Source of the DNA: Thiogranum longum
GTDB lineage: Bacteria > Pseudomonadota > Gammaproteobacteria > DSM-19610
Assembly (NCBI RefSeq): GCF_004339085.1
Contig: NZ_SMFX01000001.1
Coordinates: 1,191,227-1,255,226 of the forward strand
Length of the DNA: 64,000 nt
Reading direction: 5' to 3'
Shown: positions 34,456-43,230 of the stretch, piece by piece
Layout of the letters: each line of letters starts with the position of its first letter
How positions within the stretch are numbered: the first letter of the stretch is position 1
Position numbers and translations under genes: made by a program
The notes under the pieces: generated by a model
Told to the model about the DNA's origin: nothing
What the model saw: the letters and a program-made list of their open reading frames with translations, nothing else
Databases searched by the model: none

Positions 34456-34899
34456 ATGTACACACTGACTGTAACGGACCTGGCAAATCGCAGCGGCGCT
34501 ACGCCTCATGCGGTGCGTTACTACACCCGTATGGGCCTGCTGCGACCGAAGCGAAACCCGGATAACGGTTACCGCCTGTATCAATATCGTGAAGTGGGCT
34601 GGCTACGCTTTATTCGGCAGGCAAAGCGCCTGGGCTATACACTGAATGAGATTCGGGAAATCATGCATGACTCCGACCAGGGGAAATCACCCTGCCCACG
34701 CGTGCGTGAAATATTGAACCAGCGTATCGATGAAAATCGCCGGCAGCTGGAGGAACTCATGGCATTACAGACCCGAATGGAACAGGCGCTCGATCAGTGG
34801 GAAAACATGCCTGATGGCATCCCGGACGGTAATTCTGTCTGTCACCTGATCGAATCGTTTGCCGGAAATGAAAATGAGTCGCCCGGAAACAAACATTGA
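34456..34899 (+). CDS. MerR-family metal-responsive transcriptional activator
   Basis: The 147-residue protein has the MerR winged helix at residues 4–72 (VTDLANRSGATPHAVRYYTRMGLLRP, GYRLYQYREVGWLRFIRQAKRLGYTLNEIREIM, read in pieces) and a long dimerisation helix (about 83–115). Metal-site cysteines are C80 in KSPCPRV and C129 in SVCHLIES. The latter aligns with the second loop Cys of CueR/ZntR-type sensors, while the first loop Cys, eight residues earlier, is a Gly. C80 resembles the Cys that marks divalent-metal sensors. It probably activates the promoter at 33382 and the matching sites at 57387 and 63519. Copper is likely from context, but the Cys set is unusual. Confidence 0.9.
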   Translation: MYTLTVTDLANRSGATPHAVRYYTRMGLLRPKRNPDNGYRLYQYREVGWLRFIRQAKRLGYTLNEIREIMHDSDQGKSPCPRVREILNQRIDENRRQLEELMALQTRMEQALDQWENMPDGIPDGNSVCHLIESFAGNENESPGNKH

Positions 34900-34947
34900 G
34901 TTGTACCTGACCTGAATGATCAATTGACCTCAACACAGGAGATAAAA

Positions 34948-35175
34948 ATGGACGTAATGATAATCGCATCCAGAGACTGCACCCATTACAGGAACCTGGC
35001 GCGTGAACTGGACGACCTTGGTGTGGACTACAAGGTGTTTTATGTCGAGGACGAGCCGGAACTGGTGGAGAAATACAAGATCCGGCATTCACCGAACCTG
35101 GTCGTGGATGGTGAAGTCAGGTTTCGTGAGTTGCCAACCGAACATGAATTAAGGGAGTGCCTGAAGCCCGGTTAG
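34948..35175 (+). CDS. Small thioredoxin/glutaredoxin-like protein
   Basis: A 75-residue protein of the glutaredoxin-like kind. The active-site region reads IASRDCTHYRNLAREL with a single Cys (C11) in a CxxY arrangement rather than CxxC, followed by VDYKVFYVEDEPELVEKY and the cis-Pro loop IRHSPNLVVDGEVRF. It may act as a monothiol reductase or bind metal together with glutathione. AGGAG lies eight bases before the ATG at 34948. It lies between the MerR gene and the Cu-ATPase gene, all in one direction. Confidence 0.85.
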   Translation: MDVMIIASRDCTHYRNLARELDDLGVDYKVFYVEDEPELVEKYKIRHSPNLVVDGEVRFRELPTEHELRECLKPG

Positions 35176-35241
35176 CCGTATCGGGCCTGGCTATTTCAAT
35201 ATGATGGGATGTTTTTCCGGAAAATAAAAAAAGGAATCACC

Positions 35242-37719
35242 ATGTCAGAGCATGCAAACAAGTCAACAAGTAGCGGAAATCCACAGACTGATCCTGTCTG
35301 TGGCATGACAGTTACAGAAGAAACAGAGCACCGGTATATCCACGAGGGCAAGGTGTACCTGTTTTGCAGTGACTCGTGCCGTGTGAAGTTTACGGCCAGG
35401 CCGGAGATGTACCTGCACCCGGAAAAGCCGGCGAATGATGAAGAAAACCAGCCCGGTGGCTACTGTGTAGATAACAGCTGTGATATCGATACATCACTTT
35501 ACACCTGTCCCATGCACCCGGAGGTACAGCAGACCGGCCCCGGCTCCTGTCCAAAATGCGGCATGGCGCTGGAGCCGTTGACAGTACCGGTGATGGCTAC
35601 AAAAACCGAGTACACCTGTCCCATGCACCCGGAAATTATCCAGGACCACCCCGGCAGTTGCCCGAAGTGCGGTATGGCGCTGGAGCCAAGAAGCGTGGAG
35701 GTTGAAGAAGACACCAGCGAGCTGGACTATATGACCCGGCGCTTCCGGGTGAGTACGTTACTGGCCATCCCGGTATTCTTTAGCGCCATGGCGGCGGAGT
35801 TCTGGCCAGATACAGTGGCGGAAATCGTCAGTCCACATACCCGACAGTGGCTTGAGCTGATACTGGCGACACCGGTGGTATTGTGGGGCGGCTGGCCATT
35901 TTTCGTGCGCTGCTGGCAGTCTATCATCAACCGCAGCCTCAACATGTTCACCCTGATTGGCATCGGTGTTGGGGTGGCCTGGATCTATAGTGTGGCCGGA
36001 ACAGTATTCCCGGGCATATTCCCGCCATCGGTGTTCAATGAATCCGGCGTGGTGCCGGTCTACTTCGAGGCGGCTGCTGTGATTACCGCCCTGGTGCTGC
36101 TGGGCCAGGTCATGGAATTACGCGCCCGTAGCCAGACCAATACCGCCATCAAAATGTTGCTGGGCCTGGCGCCGAAAACAGCACGTATTGTTCGCGCAGA
36201 TGGCTCTGAAGAAGATATCCCGATGGAGCAGGTAAAAGTGGGTGACATTCTGAGAGTGCGTCCCGGTGAAAAGATTCCCGTCGATGGCACGGTGCAGGAT
36301 GGTCTGAGTAACGTGGACGAATCCATGGTTACCGGTGAACCTCTCCCGGTCGAGAAAGCACCGGGCGACAAGCTGATCGGTGCAACAGTCAATGGTACCG
36401 GCAGCTTGTTGATGCGTGCCGAGAAGGTAGGTTCAGATACGTTGCTTGCACAGATCGTCAAGATGGTGGCTGAAGCGCAGCGTTCCCGTGCACCCATCCA
36501 GAAACTCGCCGATATCGTTGCCGCGTACTTTGTGCCGGCGGTGGTACTGATTTCTATTCTCACCTTTTTTGTCTGGTGGAACTGGGGTCCGGAACCGGCG
36601 CTGGCCAATGCTGTGATCAATGCGGTTGCCGTGTTGATCATTGCCTGTCCGTGCGCACTGGGACTGGCTACACCCATGTCAATTATGGTGGGTACCGGCA
36701 AGGGCGCGATGATGGGTGTATTGATCAAAAACGCCGAGGCGCTGGAAGTCATGCGCAAGGTGGACACCCTGGTGGTCGACAAGACCGGTACGCTGACCGA
36801 GGGTAAGCCACAACTGGTGTCGGTTGTTGCGGTCGATGGTTACAAGGAGCACGACATTCTGCGCCTGAGCGCCAGTCTTGAGCGCGCCAGCGAGCATCCC
36901 CTGGCAGAAGCGATTGTGCGTGGTGCTGAAGAAAAAGAAGGTGTCTCTCTCTCTTCGACCGAGGATTTCGAATCCTTCACCGGTAAGGGGGTTGTCGGGA
37001 AGGTGGATGGCCAAACTGTGGCACTGGGGAACCTGAAATTGCTGGAAAGCCTGTCCATCGACCCGGGTGAGTTGCCGCAACTGGCTGAAAAAGGCCGGAC
37101 AGAAGGTCAGACGGTCATGCTGGTTGCAATAGAAGGTAAAGCCGCCGGGTTGATTGGCGTAGCGGACCCGATCAAGGCATCTACACCGGAAGCCATTGAG
37201 GACCTTCACAAGGAGGGTCTCAGCATTGTGATGCTGACCGGTGACAGCCGAACCACCGCACAGGCCGTTGCCGGCAAGTTGAATATTGACCAGGTAGAGG
37301 CTGAGGTATTGCCGGATCAGAAAGCAGCCATTGTGAAGAAACTCCAGGATGAAGGTCGCATCGTCGCCATGGCCGGTGACGGTATCAATGATGCTCCCGC
37401 ACTGGCCCAGGCACATGTCGGTATCGCCATGGGTACCGGTACGGATGTGGCAATGGAAAGTGCCGGCGTCACCCTGGTAAAAGGTGACCTGCGCGGTATC
37501 GTTCGGGCGCGTCGCCTGAGCCGTATGGTGATGCGCAATATCAAGCAGAACCTGTTCTTTGCCTTTGTCTATAACTCGCTCGGTGTCCCGATTGCTGCCG
37601 GCGTACTCTACCCGGTATTCGGCATCCTGCTGTCACCCATGATTGCAGCGGTTGCAATGAGTTTCAGCTCGGTATCAGTCATCAGCAATGCCTTGCGCCT
37701 GCGTAATGCACGCATCTGA
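35242..37719 (+). CDS. copA: Cu+-translocating P1B-type ATPase with YHS and CPMHPE domains
   Basis: The 825-residue pump begins with a YHS/TRASH domain ([21 protein letters not shown]… FCSDSC, about residues 16–60), then two heavy-metal-binding modules, each YTCPMHPE… [12 protein letters not shown] (about residues 87–115 and 128–156). It then has the P1B core: TGEP ([10 protein letters not shown]), the transport CPC in [23 protein letters not shown], the HP dipeptide in SEHPLAEAI, and [10 protein letters not shown]. The last helices carry [11 protein letters not shown] and [17 protein letters not shown], which mark Cu+ (P1B-1) pumps. It exports Cu+ from the cytosol. ATG at 35242 has AAGGA upstream; 35209 is an in-frame alternative. 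The PII-like gene follows 14 bp later. Confidence 0.95.
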   Translation: MSEHANKSTSSGNPQTDPVCGMTVTEETEHRYIHEGKVYLFCSDSCRVKFTARPEMYLHPEKPANDEENQPGGYCVDNSCDIDTSLYTCPMHPEVQQTGPGSCPKCGMALEPLTVPVMATKTEYTCPMHPEIIQDHPGSCPKCGMALEPRSVEVEEDTSELDYMTRRFRVSTLLAIPVFFSAMAAEFWPDTVAEIVSPHTRQWLELILATPVVLWGGWPFFVRCWQSIINRSLNMFTLIGIGVGVAWIYSVAGTVFPGIFPPSVFNESGVVPVYFEAAAVITALVLLGQVMELRARSQTNTAIKMLLGLAPKTARIVRADGSEEDIPMEQVKVGDILRVRPGEKIPVDGTVQDGLSNVDESMVTGEPLPVEKAPGDKLIGATVNGTGSLLMRAEKVGSDTLLAQIVKMVAEAQRSRAPIQKLADIVAAYFVPAVVLISILTFFVWWNWGPEPALANAVINAVAVLIIACPCALGLATPMSIMVGTGKGAMMGVLIKNAEALEVMRKVDTLVVDKTGTLTEGKPQLVSVVAVDGYKEHDILRLSASLERASEHPLAEAIVRGAEEKEGVSLSSTEDFESFTGKGVVGKVDGQTVALGNLKLLESLSIDPGELPQLAEKGRTEGQTVMLVAIEGKAAGLIGVADPIKASTPEAIEDLHKEGLSIVMLTGDSRTTAQAVAGKLNIDQVEAEVLPDQKAAIVKKLQDEGRIVAMAGDGINDAPALAQAHVGIAMGTGTDVAMESAGVTLVKGDLRGIVRARRLSRMVMRNIKQNLFFAFVYNSLGVPIAAGVLYPVFGILLSPMIAAVAMSFSSVSVISNALRLRNARI

Positions 37720-37733
37720 TAAAGGAGAAATTT

Positions 37734-38063
37734 ATGGACTTTCGAAAAGTAACGGCTATCTTCCGACCTGAGCGCCTCGAGGCGGTGGAAGAAAAACTGC
37801 GCAGCATGGGTGTACCTGGTGTCAGTGTCACCAAGGTCAAGGGCTACGGTGAATATGCCAATTTCTATGAACCGGACTGGATGTGTGAGCATGTTCGTAT
37901 CGAGGTGTTTATCGGGAAAGGCAAGGCAGAAGAGATTGCCGAAGCCATCGTAGAGGCCGCTCACACGGGTCTGGACGGTGATGGGATCGTTGCTGTTTTG
38001 CCCGTTGAGTCTGTTTATCATATTCGCCGAAAAGAGAAGTGTAACCACGAAGTATGTGAATAA
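37734..38063 (+). CDS. PII-like signalling protein in a copper operon
   Basis: The 109-residue protein has the PII ferredoxin-like fold: MDFRKVTAIFRPERLEAVEEKL, VSVTKVKGYGEY, MCEHVRIEVFIGKGKAEEIAEAIVEAAHTG, then DGIVAVLPVESVYHIRRKEK (all read in pieces). The B-loop TGxxGDG is present as TGLDGDG. The T-loop is short and lacks the Tyr uridylylated in GlnB. Extra Cys/His residues (FYEPDWMCEH and KCNHEVCE at the C-terminus) suggest metal or thiol sensing. PII-like proteins of this kind have been seen beside metal pumps and could tune CopA. No ammonium transporter or glnA gene is near. Confidence 0.88.
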   Translation: MDFRKVTAIFRPERLEAVEEKLRSMGVPGVSVTKVKGYGEYANFYEPDWMCEHVRIEVFIGKGKAEEIAEAIVEAAHTGLDGDGIVAVLPVESVYHIRRKEKCNHEVCE

Positions 38064-38082
38064 CCTTGATGGAGGTGACAGC

Positions 38083-39396
38083 ATGCTGCTCTCAGGAAGA
38101 AAATTCGATTCATTACAGGATCCCAGCCCGGGTACCAGGCAGTGCGACAGTCGCGGGTTGATTGGCGCAGATATCGTTTCAACAGTGCTCAGGGATTACC
38201 AGGGTGAAATAGCTGTCAGACTCTGGGATAACACGCTTGTGCAAGGGAAGTCCGGTGCGCCCTGTACTATAGTTTTCAGGGAGCCTGGAGCATTACGTGA
38301 GTTGATACTTCATCGCAATCTTTTACGTCTTGTCGACGCCTACCTGGCTGGTGCAATTGATGTGGAAGGTGACATTGTATCCCTGTTTGAGCTTGAGGAC
38401 AGCCTGAAAAAGCTGGACCTGTCCCTGCTTACACGCTTGCACCTGGTGCGACAGGTACTACGTCTGCCAGGGCTAAGGCGCTGCATAGGGTCTACACGAC
38501 TCCGGCGGGCAAAACTGACGGCGCACCGGAACAGCCGATCCAGTATTGCCCACCATTACGATGTCGGCAATGATTTCTATGCGTTATGGCTTGACCCTGA
38601 GATGGTGTATTCCTGTGCCTACTATCGCAGTAACAGTCAGCCGCTGGCCGAGGCGCAGCGGGATAAACTGGATTATCTATGCAGAAAACTGCGCCTGAAA
38701 CCGGGCCAGACACTACTGGATATTGGCTGTGGCTGGGGTGCCCTGGCACTGTGGGCTGCCCGCCACTACGGGGTAAAGGTGCACGGTATCACGCTCAGCG
38801 AGGCCCAGCTTGAACTGGCACAGACGAGAGTGCATGACAGTGGTCTGGAAGGGCAGGTGCATATTGAATTACTGGATTACCGCAAACTTCCGGATGACAG
38901 GCAATATGACCGCGTCGTAAGTGTGGGCATGTTTGAACATGTAGGGATAAAAAATTTACCGACTTATTTCAGTACCGTGCGACGGGTACTTAAACCCGAC
39001 GGCCTGTTTCTGAATCACGGCATCACCAGCGAGACTGGCTGGAAGCGTACGCCGATGACCCGCTTCATGAACCGTTATATTTTTCCTGATGGCGAACTGG
39101 CACGTATCAGTGATGTGACTGACGCTATGGAGCAGGCCGGTTTTGAACCGCTTGACGTTGAATGTCTGCGGCGACATTACGCGCTTACATTACGCCACTG
39201 GGTTGACAGGCTTGAGGGAAAGCGTGACGAGGCAATCGCCTGCTCAAGTGAGGTAACGTACCGTTTGTGGCGCCTGTATATGGCGGGTTGTGCCTGGTAT
39301 TTTGACGAAGGAAGCATCAGCCTGCACCAGGTGCTGGCCGGCCACCGGCATCAGCCGCAACCTGTACCGCTGCGACGTGATGACCTGTACAACTGA
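38083..39396 (+). CDS. Cyclopropane-fatty-acid synthase-type methyltransferase
   Basis: The 437-residue protein has an N-terminal lipid-binding region and a class I methyltransferase of the CFA synthase family. Key segments are SIAHHYDVGNDFYALWLDPEMVYSCAYY, LDIGCGWGALALWAARHYG (SAM loop), GITLSEAQLELAQ, and VSVGMFEHVGIKNLPTYF. These enzymes convert unsaturated membrane lipids to cyclopropane forms using SAM. I use the ATG at 38083, preceded by GGAGGTGA. Its place in the copper operon, after CopA and the PII-like gene, suggests that membrane lipid change accompanies metal stress (inference). Confidence 0.92.
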   Translation: MLLSGRKFDSLQDPSPGTRQCDSRGLIGADIVSTVLRDYQGEIAVRLWDNTLVQGKSGAPCTIVFREPGALRELILHRNLLRLVDAYLAGAIDVEGDIVSLFELEDSLKKLDLSLLTRLHLVRQVLRLPGLRRCIGSTRLRRAKLTAHRNSRSSIAHHYDVGNDFYALWLDPEMVYSCAYYRSNSQPLAEAQRDKLDYLCRKLRLKPGQTLLDIGCGWGALALWAARHYGVKVHGITLSEAQLELAQTRVHDSGLEGQVHIELLDYRKLPDDRQYDRVVSVGMFEHVGIKNLPTYFSTVRRVLKPDGLFLNHGITSETGWKRTPMTRFMNRYIFPDGELARISDVTDAMEQAGFEPLDVECLRRHYALTLRHWVDRLEGKRDEAIACSSEVTYRLWRLYMAGCAWYFDEGSISLHQVLAGHRHQPQPVPLRRDDLYN

Positions 39397-39437
39397 ACCT
39401 GTATTCATACACCCGGACCGGGTGCAGGAGATGAGGC

Positions 39438-39713
39438 ATGAAAAACAGAATCTCGATATATGCAGTTGGTAACGCTACCAGTCTGTTTCTGGCGATTACG
39501 TTTGTATTGTGTGTTGGTTTTGATTTGCTTTTTCCGGGATACGCGATGTATACAGTCTGGCAGGATCTCCTTCCAGGCTTTGAGTGGCTGAGTGTAAAAA
39601 GCTTCTTTATCGGGCTGGTGGAAGCCTGGGCATATGGCTGGTATTTCGCATTGATCTGGGTGCCGATCTATAACGTGACGGCCTCGCGTAAGCGTAGCCC
39701 TGACATAACATAG
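39438..39713 (+). CDS. DUF5676 family small membrane protein
   Basis: A 91-residue membrane protein with two helices: AVGNATSLFLAITFVLCVGFDLLF near the start and SFFIGLVEAWAYGWYFALIWVPIYN near the end. They are joined by the amphipathic segment AMYTVWQDLLPGFEWLSVK. The order and wording (ATSLFLAITFVLCV.FDL.FP) match the DUF5676 family, which is common next to copper and silver ATPase genes. Its function is unknown. GCAGGAGATG lies upstream. It is the last small gene of the copper operon; transaldolase follows 99 bp later with its own ribosome site. Confidence 0.85.
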   Translation: MKNRISIYAVGNATSLFLAITFVLCVGFDLLFPGYAMYTVWQDLLPGFEWLSVKSFFIGLVEAWAYGWYFALIWVPIYNVTASRKRSPDIT

Positions 39714-39812
39714 ACAGGAACTTTTTGCCTGTATACCACTCGAATCAGTCGCCTGCCAGCGGTCGTTGCAGGTGGTATTGATACATTCGCCATATATGCC
39801 AAAGGAGAGAGA

Positions 39813-40943
39813 ATGAACCCGGTAAGGCAACTGGAAGAAGCTGGCCAGTCAGTATGGCTGGACTATATTCGCCGCAGTCTGCTGGCTAATGGTGGACTCA
39901 AACGGCTGATCGAGGACGATGGTGTAAAGGGAATGACGTCTAATCCCGCTATTTTCGAGAAAGCCATTGCCGGAAGTGATGATTACATCGAGGTGATACG
40001 GGAACTGGCAGAACAGGAGGGCAGTGATGCCGAGTCTGTTTACAAGCGAATCGCTGTTGATGATATCCGGTCCGCCGCCGATATCCTGCATCCGGTCTAT
40101 CGCGCCAGTACGGGCAGAGACGGGTATGTGAGTCTTGAGGTTTCACCACGGTTGGCCCATGACACGGCGGGTACGATTCAGGCGGCGCGCTATTTGTGGC
40201 GTACGGTTGACCGTGAGAACCTGATGATAAAGGTTCCGGCTACCGAAGCGGGTATGCCTGCCGTAGAGACCCTGCTTGAGGAAGGGATCAACGTCAATGT
40301 CACGCTGCTTTTTTCGCGCAAGGTTCATGCGCGGGTGGTTGAAGCCTACCTGCGCGGTCTGGAGCGTCTGGACAAGGCCGGTGGTGATTTATCCAGGGTA
40401 GCCAGTGTGGCCAGCCTGTTTGTCAGTCGGGTAGACAGTGCAGTAGACCGGCTGCTGGATGAGAAGCTCGAAACCGCTACATCCGGGGAAGTTACAGCAC
40501 GTTTGCAGGCGCTCAAGGGAAAGACGGCCGTCGGCAATGCCAAACTTGCCTACCAGCAATACAGGGCCCTGTTCAGTGGCGAGCGCTGGGAAGCCCTTGT
40601 CGCACGAGGCGCTCGCAGTCAGCGCCTGTTGTGGGCCAGTACCGGCACAAAGAACCCGGCCTATAGTGATGTACTCTATATTGAGTCCCTGATTGGACCG
40701 GAAACCGTCAATACGGTACCACCGGCTACACTGGATGCATTTCGTGACCATGGCTCGGTACGGGCGCAGCTGGAAGAGCACCTGGAGCAGGCAAAAGCAG
40801 ACCTGGCGACACTGGAAGAGGAAGGTATCTCACTGGATGACGTTACCGATGCGCTGTTGACGGAAGGTCTGTACAAATTTGTCCTTGCCTACGAAAAATT
40901 ACTCGATGCAGTGGCGCATGCACTGCAAGATGCCCGCGCATAA
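39813..40943 (+). CDS. tal: Transaldolase (long, actinobacterial/cyanobacterial type)
   Basis: The 376-residue protein is a TalB-type enzyme of the longer subfamily. It begins with GQSVWLDYIRRSLLANGGL and has VKGMTSNPAIFEKAI, VSLEVSPRLAHDTAGTI, and the Schiff-base Lys in ENLMIKVPATEAGMPAVE, followed by INVNVTLLFS. Transaldolase transfers a dihydroxyacetone unit in the non-oxidative pentose phosphate pathway. AAGGAGA lies upstream of the ATG. zwf follows in the same direction 116 bp downstream, giving a compact oxidative/non-oxidative pentose phosphate pair. Confidence 0.95.
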   Translation: MNPVRQLEEAGQSVWLDYIRRSLLANGGLKRLIEDDGVKGMTSNPAIFEKAIAGSDDYIEVIRELAEQEGSDAESVYKRIAVDDIRSAADILHPVYRASTGRDGYVSLEVSPRLAHDTAGTIQAARYLWRTVDRENLMIKVPATEAGMPAVETLLEEGINVNVTLLFSRKVHARVVEAYLRGLERLDKAGGDLSRVASVASLFVSRVDSAVDRLLDEKLETATSGEVTARLQALKGKTAVGNAKLAYQQYRALFSGERWEALVARGARSQRLLWASTGTKNPAYSDVLYIESLIGPETVNTVPPATLDAFRDHGSVRAQLEEHLEQAKADLATLEEEGISLDDVTDALLTEGLYKFVLAYEKLLDAVAHALQDARA

Positions 40944-41059
40944 AATGCGGTTTCACGGGCAATCAAAGTACTGAACCGTCGGTCATAAAGCGAGTGGTGC
41001 GCGGCGGATTTTGCGGTCACCAGGAAAATAAAAAATAATGCCATCGAGAGTAATGCATC

Positions 41060-42622
41060 ATGCCAGACACTGAAATACAGACCGATACACTTCCGGCGCC
41101 ATCCTGCATTATGGTGATATTCGGCGCAGCCGGAGATCTGGCCAAGCGTAAACTGTTTCCTGCGCTTTATTATTTATCCCTGGCAAACCAGCTGCCGGAA
41201 AAATTTGCCATCCTGGGCGTCAGTCGCGAAGACTTCAGCAGCGAAACGTACCGTGAGCTGATGAATCGCGAAAGTCGCGCGCACCTCGATGGCGACTATT
41301 CACAGGATGTCTGGAACCGACTGGTCAAGTGTTGTCACTACTTGCAAGGTGATTTCCGGGATCCGGCGGCTTACCAGGCGCTGGCGAAGAAGCTGTGTGA
41401 GCTGGACGATCAGTGCAAAACGCCAGGCAATTACCTGTTTTACATGGCAACGCCACCGACCTTCTTTGGCGATATTGCCGGGCATATTGCCGGTGCAGGC
41501 CTGGCTGCCGAGCAAGACGGTCACTGGCGCCGCCTGGTCATCGAAAAACCCTTTGGTCGTGACCTGCAATCCGCGCGTGTACTGAATCGCAGGCTGCTGG
41601 AGGTATTTGATGAGCGCCAGCTGTACCGGATTGATCATTATCTCGGCAAGGAGACTGTACAGAACTTCCTTACGTTCCGTTTTGCCAACGGGGTTATCGA
41701 ACCCATCTGGAACCGTCGTTATATCGATCATGTGCAAATCACCGTTGCTGAACCGCTGGGCGTTGAAAATCGCGCCAGTTATTACGAAGGCGCCGGCGCG
41801 CTGCGGGACATGATCCCCAATCATTTGCTGGCCGTGCTTTCCATTATTGCTATGGAACCCCCCATATCCTTCGATGCCGATGAAATCCGCAATGAGCAGG
41901 CCAAGGTGTTGCGTGCTATTCAGCCGCTGACACCAGAAGAGGTGCTGACCCATACCGTACGCGGCCAATACGATACCGGTGTCATGCCCGACGGCAAGCG
42001 TGTGCCGGCCTATCGCCAGGAACCGGGTGTTGCGCCGGATTCCGAGACCGAAACCTTTGTTGCGTTGAGTCTTATGATCGACAGCTGGCGCTGGGCCGGT
42101 GTGCCGTTCTATCTGCGTACGGGCAAGCGCCTGCCCGGTCGTTTCACCGAGGTCATGATCCAGTACAGGCATGCGCCGAATGCCGCGTTCAAACGTTCTG
42201 TTCTGAAAGACAGACAGGTTGAGCCCAATGTCATGGTATTGCGCATACAACCCAGTGAAGGGATCAGCCTGGGAATTAATGCCAAGGTACCTGGCCAGGC
42301 ACTCCGGTTGAGTCCGGTGGAAATGGATTTCAGCTACGATGATTACTTTGGACATGAGCCCAGTACCGGCTATGAGACACTGATTTATGATTGCATGCAG
42401 GGCGATCCCACCTTGTTCAAGCGCGCGGATATTATCGAAACCTCCTGGCAGCTGATGGAGCCGATACTCGATGTATGGAGCGCGTTGCCGCCGCGCGATT
42501 TCCCGAACTATGCCGCCGGAGAATGGGGGCCATCCGCAGCCGATGAGTTACTGCAGCGCGAAGGGCGTTCGTGGCGCGTCTGTTCGGCAGGCGATTGCGG
42601 GCGTAAAACGGCCGGTCGTTAA
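41060..42622 (+). CDS. zwf: Glucose-6-phosphate 1-dehydrogenase
   Basis: The 520-residue enzyme oxidises glucose 6-phosphate and makes NADPH. The dinucleotide motif FGAAGDLAKRKLFPALYYL lies near residues 16–34. The catalytic motif RIDHYLGKETVQNFL is near residue 190, and the substrate-binding IEKPFGRDLQSA is just before it. The C-terminal region has GVPFYLRTGKRL, typical of the family. It sits downstream of tal and upstream of a DUF2231 gene. NADPH supply could support the thiol-based metal defences nearby, but that link is inference. Confidence 0.97.
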   Translation: MPDTEIQTDTLPAPSCIMVIFGAAGDLAKRKLFPALYYLSLANQLPEKFAILGVSREDFSSETYRELMNRESRAHLDGDYSQDVWNRLVKCCHYLQGDFRDPAAYQALAKKLCELDDQCKTPGNYLFYMATPPTFFGDIAGHIAGAGLAAEQDGHWRRLVIEKPFGRDLQSARVLNRRLLEVFDERQLYRIDHYLGKETVQNFLTFRFANGVIEPIWNRRYIDHVQITVAEPLGVENRASYYEGAGALRDMIPNHLLAVLSIIAMEPPISFDADEIRNEQAKVLRAIQPLTPEEVLTHTVRGQYDTGVMPDGKRVPAYRQEPGVAPDSETETFVALSLMIDSWRWAGVPFYLRTGKRLPGRFTEVMIQYRHAPNAAFKRSVLKDRQVEPNVMVLRIQPSEGISLGINAKVPGQALRLSPVEMDFSYDDYFGHEPSTGYETLIYDCMQGDPTLFKRADIIETSWQLMEPILDVWSALPPRDFPNYAAGEWGPSAADELLQREGRSWRVCSAGDCGRKTAGR

Positions 42623-42765
42623 TTTTAACAGCTGATCATTGTCCCTATGCGCTGATATCGCCGGTCAGCGACAGTTGTCATTTTTACCGGCCAGGCGTTG
42701 ATCGGCTTCGCTGCGGTAATGAGCCAGTTTTCGATGATACTATTCAGACGCAAGGAGATTACTTA

Positions 42766-43230
42766 ATGATAGATATTGCACATATACATCCCATGCTGGT
42801 TCATTTCCCGATCGTTTTGTTCCTGGCAGCGATTGCGATTGATTTTTTTGTACTGGTAAGAAAAGGTGATCTTGCATCGAGAGATTGCCTTCCCACGGCT
42901 GGTCTGAGTGCACTGGTACTGGCCGCCCTGGCGGCGATAGTGGCTGCAACCTTTGGTGATATCGCACTGGATAAAGCCGTAGACCTCGGCTTTGACAAGG
43001 CGCCACTGGAACAGCATGAGGAGCTTGGCCTTACAACACTGTGGATATTGATTGGCCTTGCAGTATGGCAAGTGTTTTCACGCTGGCGTGGTATGCGGTT
43101 GGCTGCGACCACAGGCTGGGTGTTCTTCGCCATTTCCCTGGTGGGAACCGGGACCCTTCTGACGGCGGCCTATTTTGGTGGTGAACTGGTGTATAACCTT
43201 GGGGTTAATGTGGCGCCTGTTCACCCGTGA
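42766..43230 (+). CDS. DUF2231 membrane protein
   Basis: The 154-residue protein has four helices and starts with the DUF2231 signature IAHIHPMLVHFPIVLFLAAIAIDFFVLV, in which the His residues (HPMLVHFP) are conserved. Further helices are LPTAGLSALVLAALAAIVAATFGDIAL, LTTLWILIGLAVWQVFSRW, and TGWVFFAISLVGTGTLLTAAYFGGELVYN. The family is of unknown function; the paired His suggest haem or metal binding. AAGGAG precedes the ATG. The 3' end overlaps the convergent glucoamylase gene by 10 bp. Confidence 0.88.
   Translation: MIDIAHIHPMLVHFPIVLFLAAIAIDFFVLVRKGDLASRDCLPTAGLSALVLAALAAIVAATFGDIALDKAVDLGFDKAPLEQHEELGLTTLWILIGLAVWQVFSRWRGMRLAATTGWVFFAISLVGTGTLLTAAYFGGELVYNLGVNVAPVHP

Noticed and set aside
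34942-34964. TTGACCTC just before the small thioredoxin-like gene as a fourth MerR-type site
   Set aside because: There is no matching CAGGT arm at the right distance and no -10; the ribosome site lies there instead.
36060-37416. Two overlapping minus-strand frames across the Cu-ATPase
   Set aside because: They are antisense to the conserved ATPase core and show no recognisable domain.
41300-42355. Long open frame on the minus strand within zwf (351 codons)
   Set aside because: It lies wholly inside the well-supported zwf gene on the other strand, has no ribosome site or family features, and is expected in GC-rich coding sequence.
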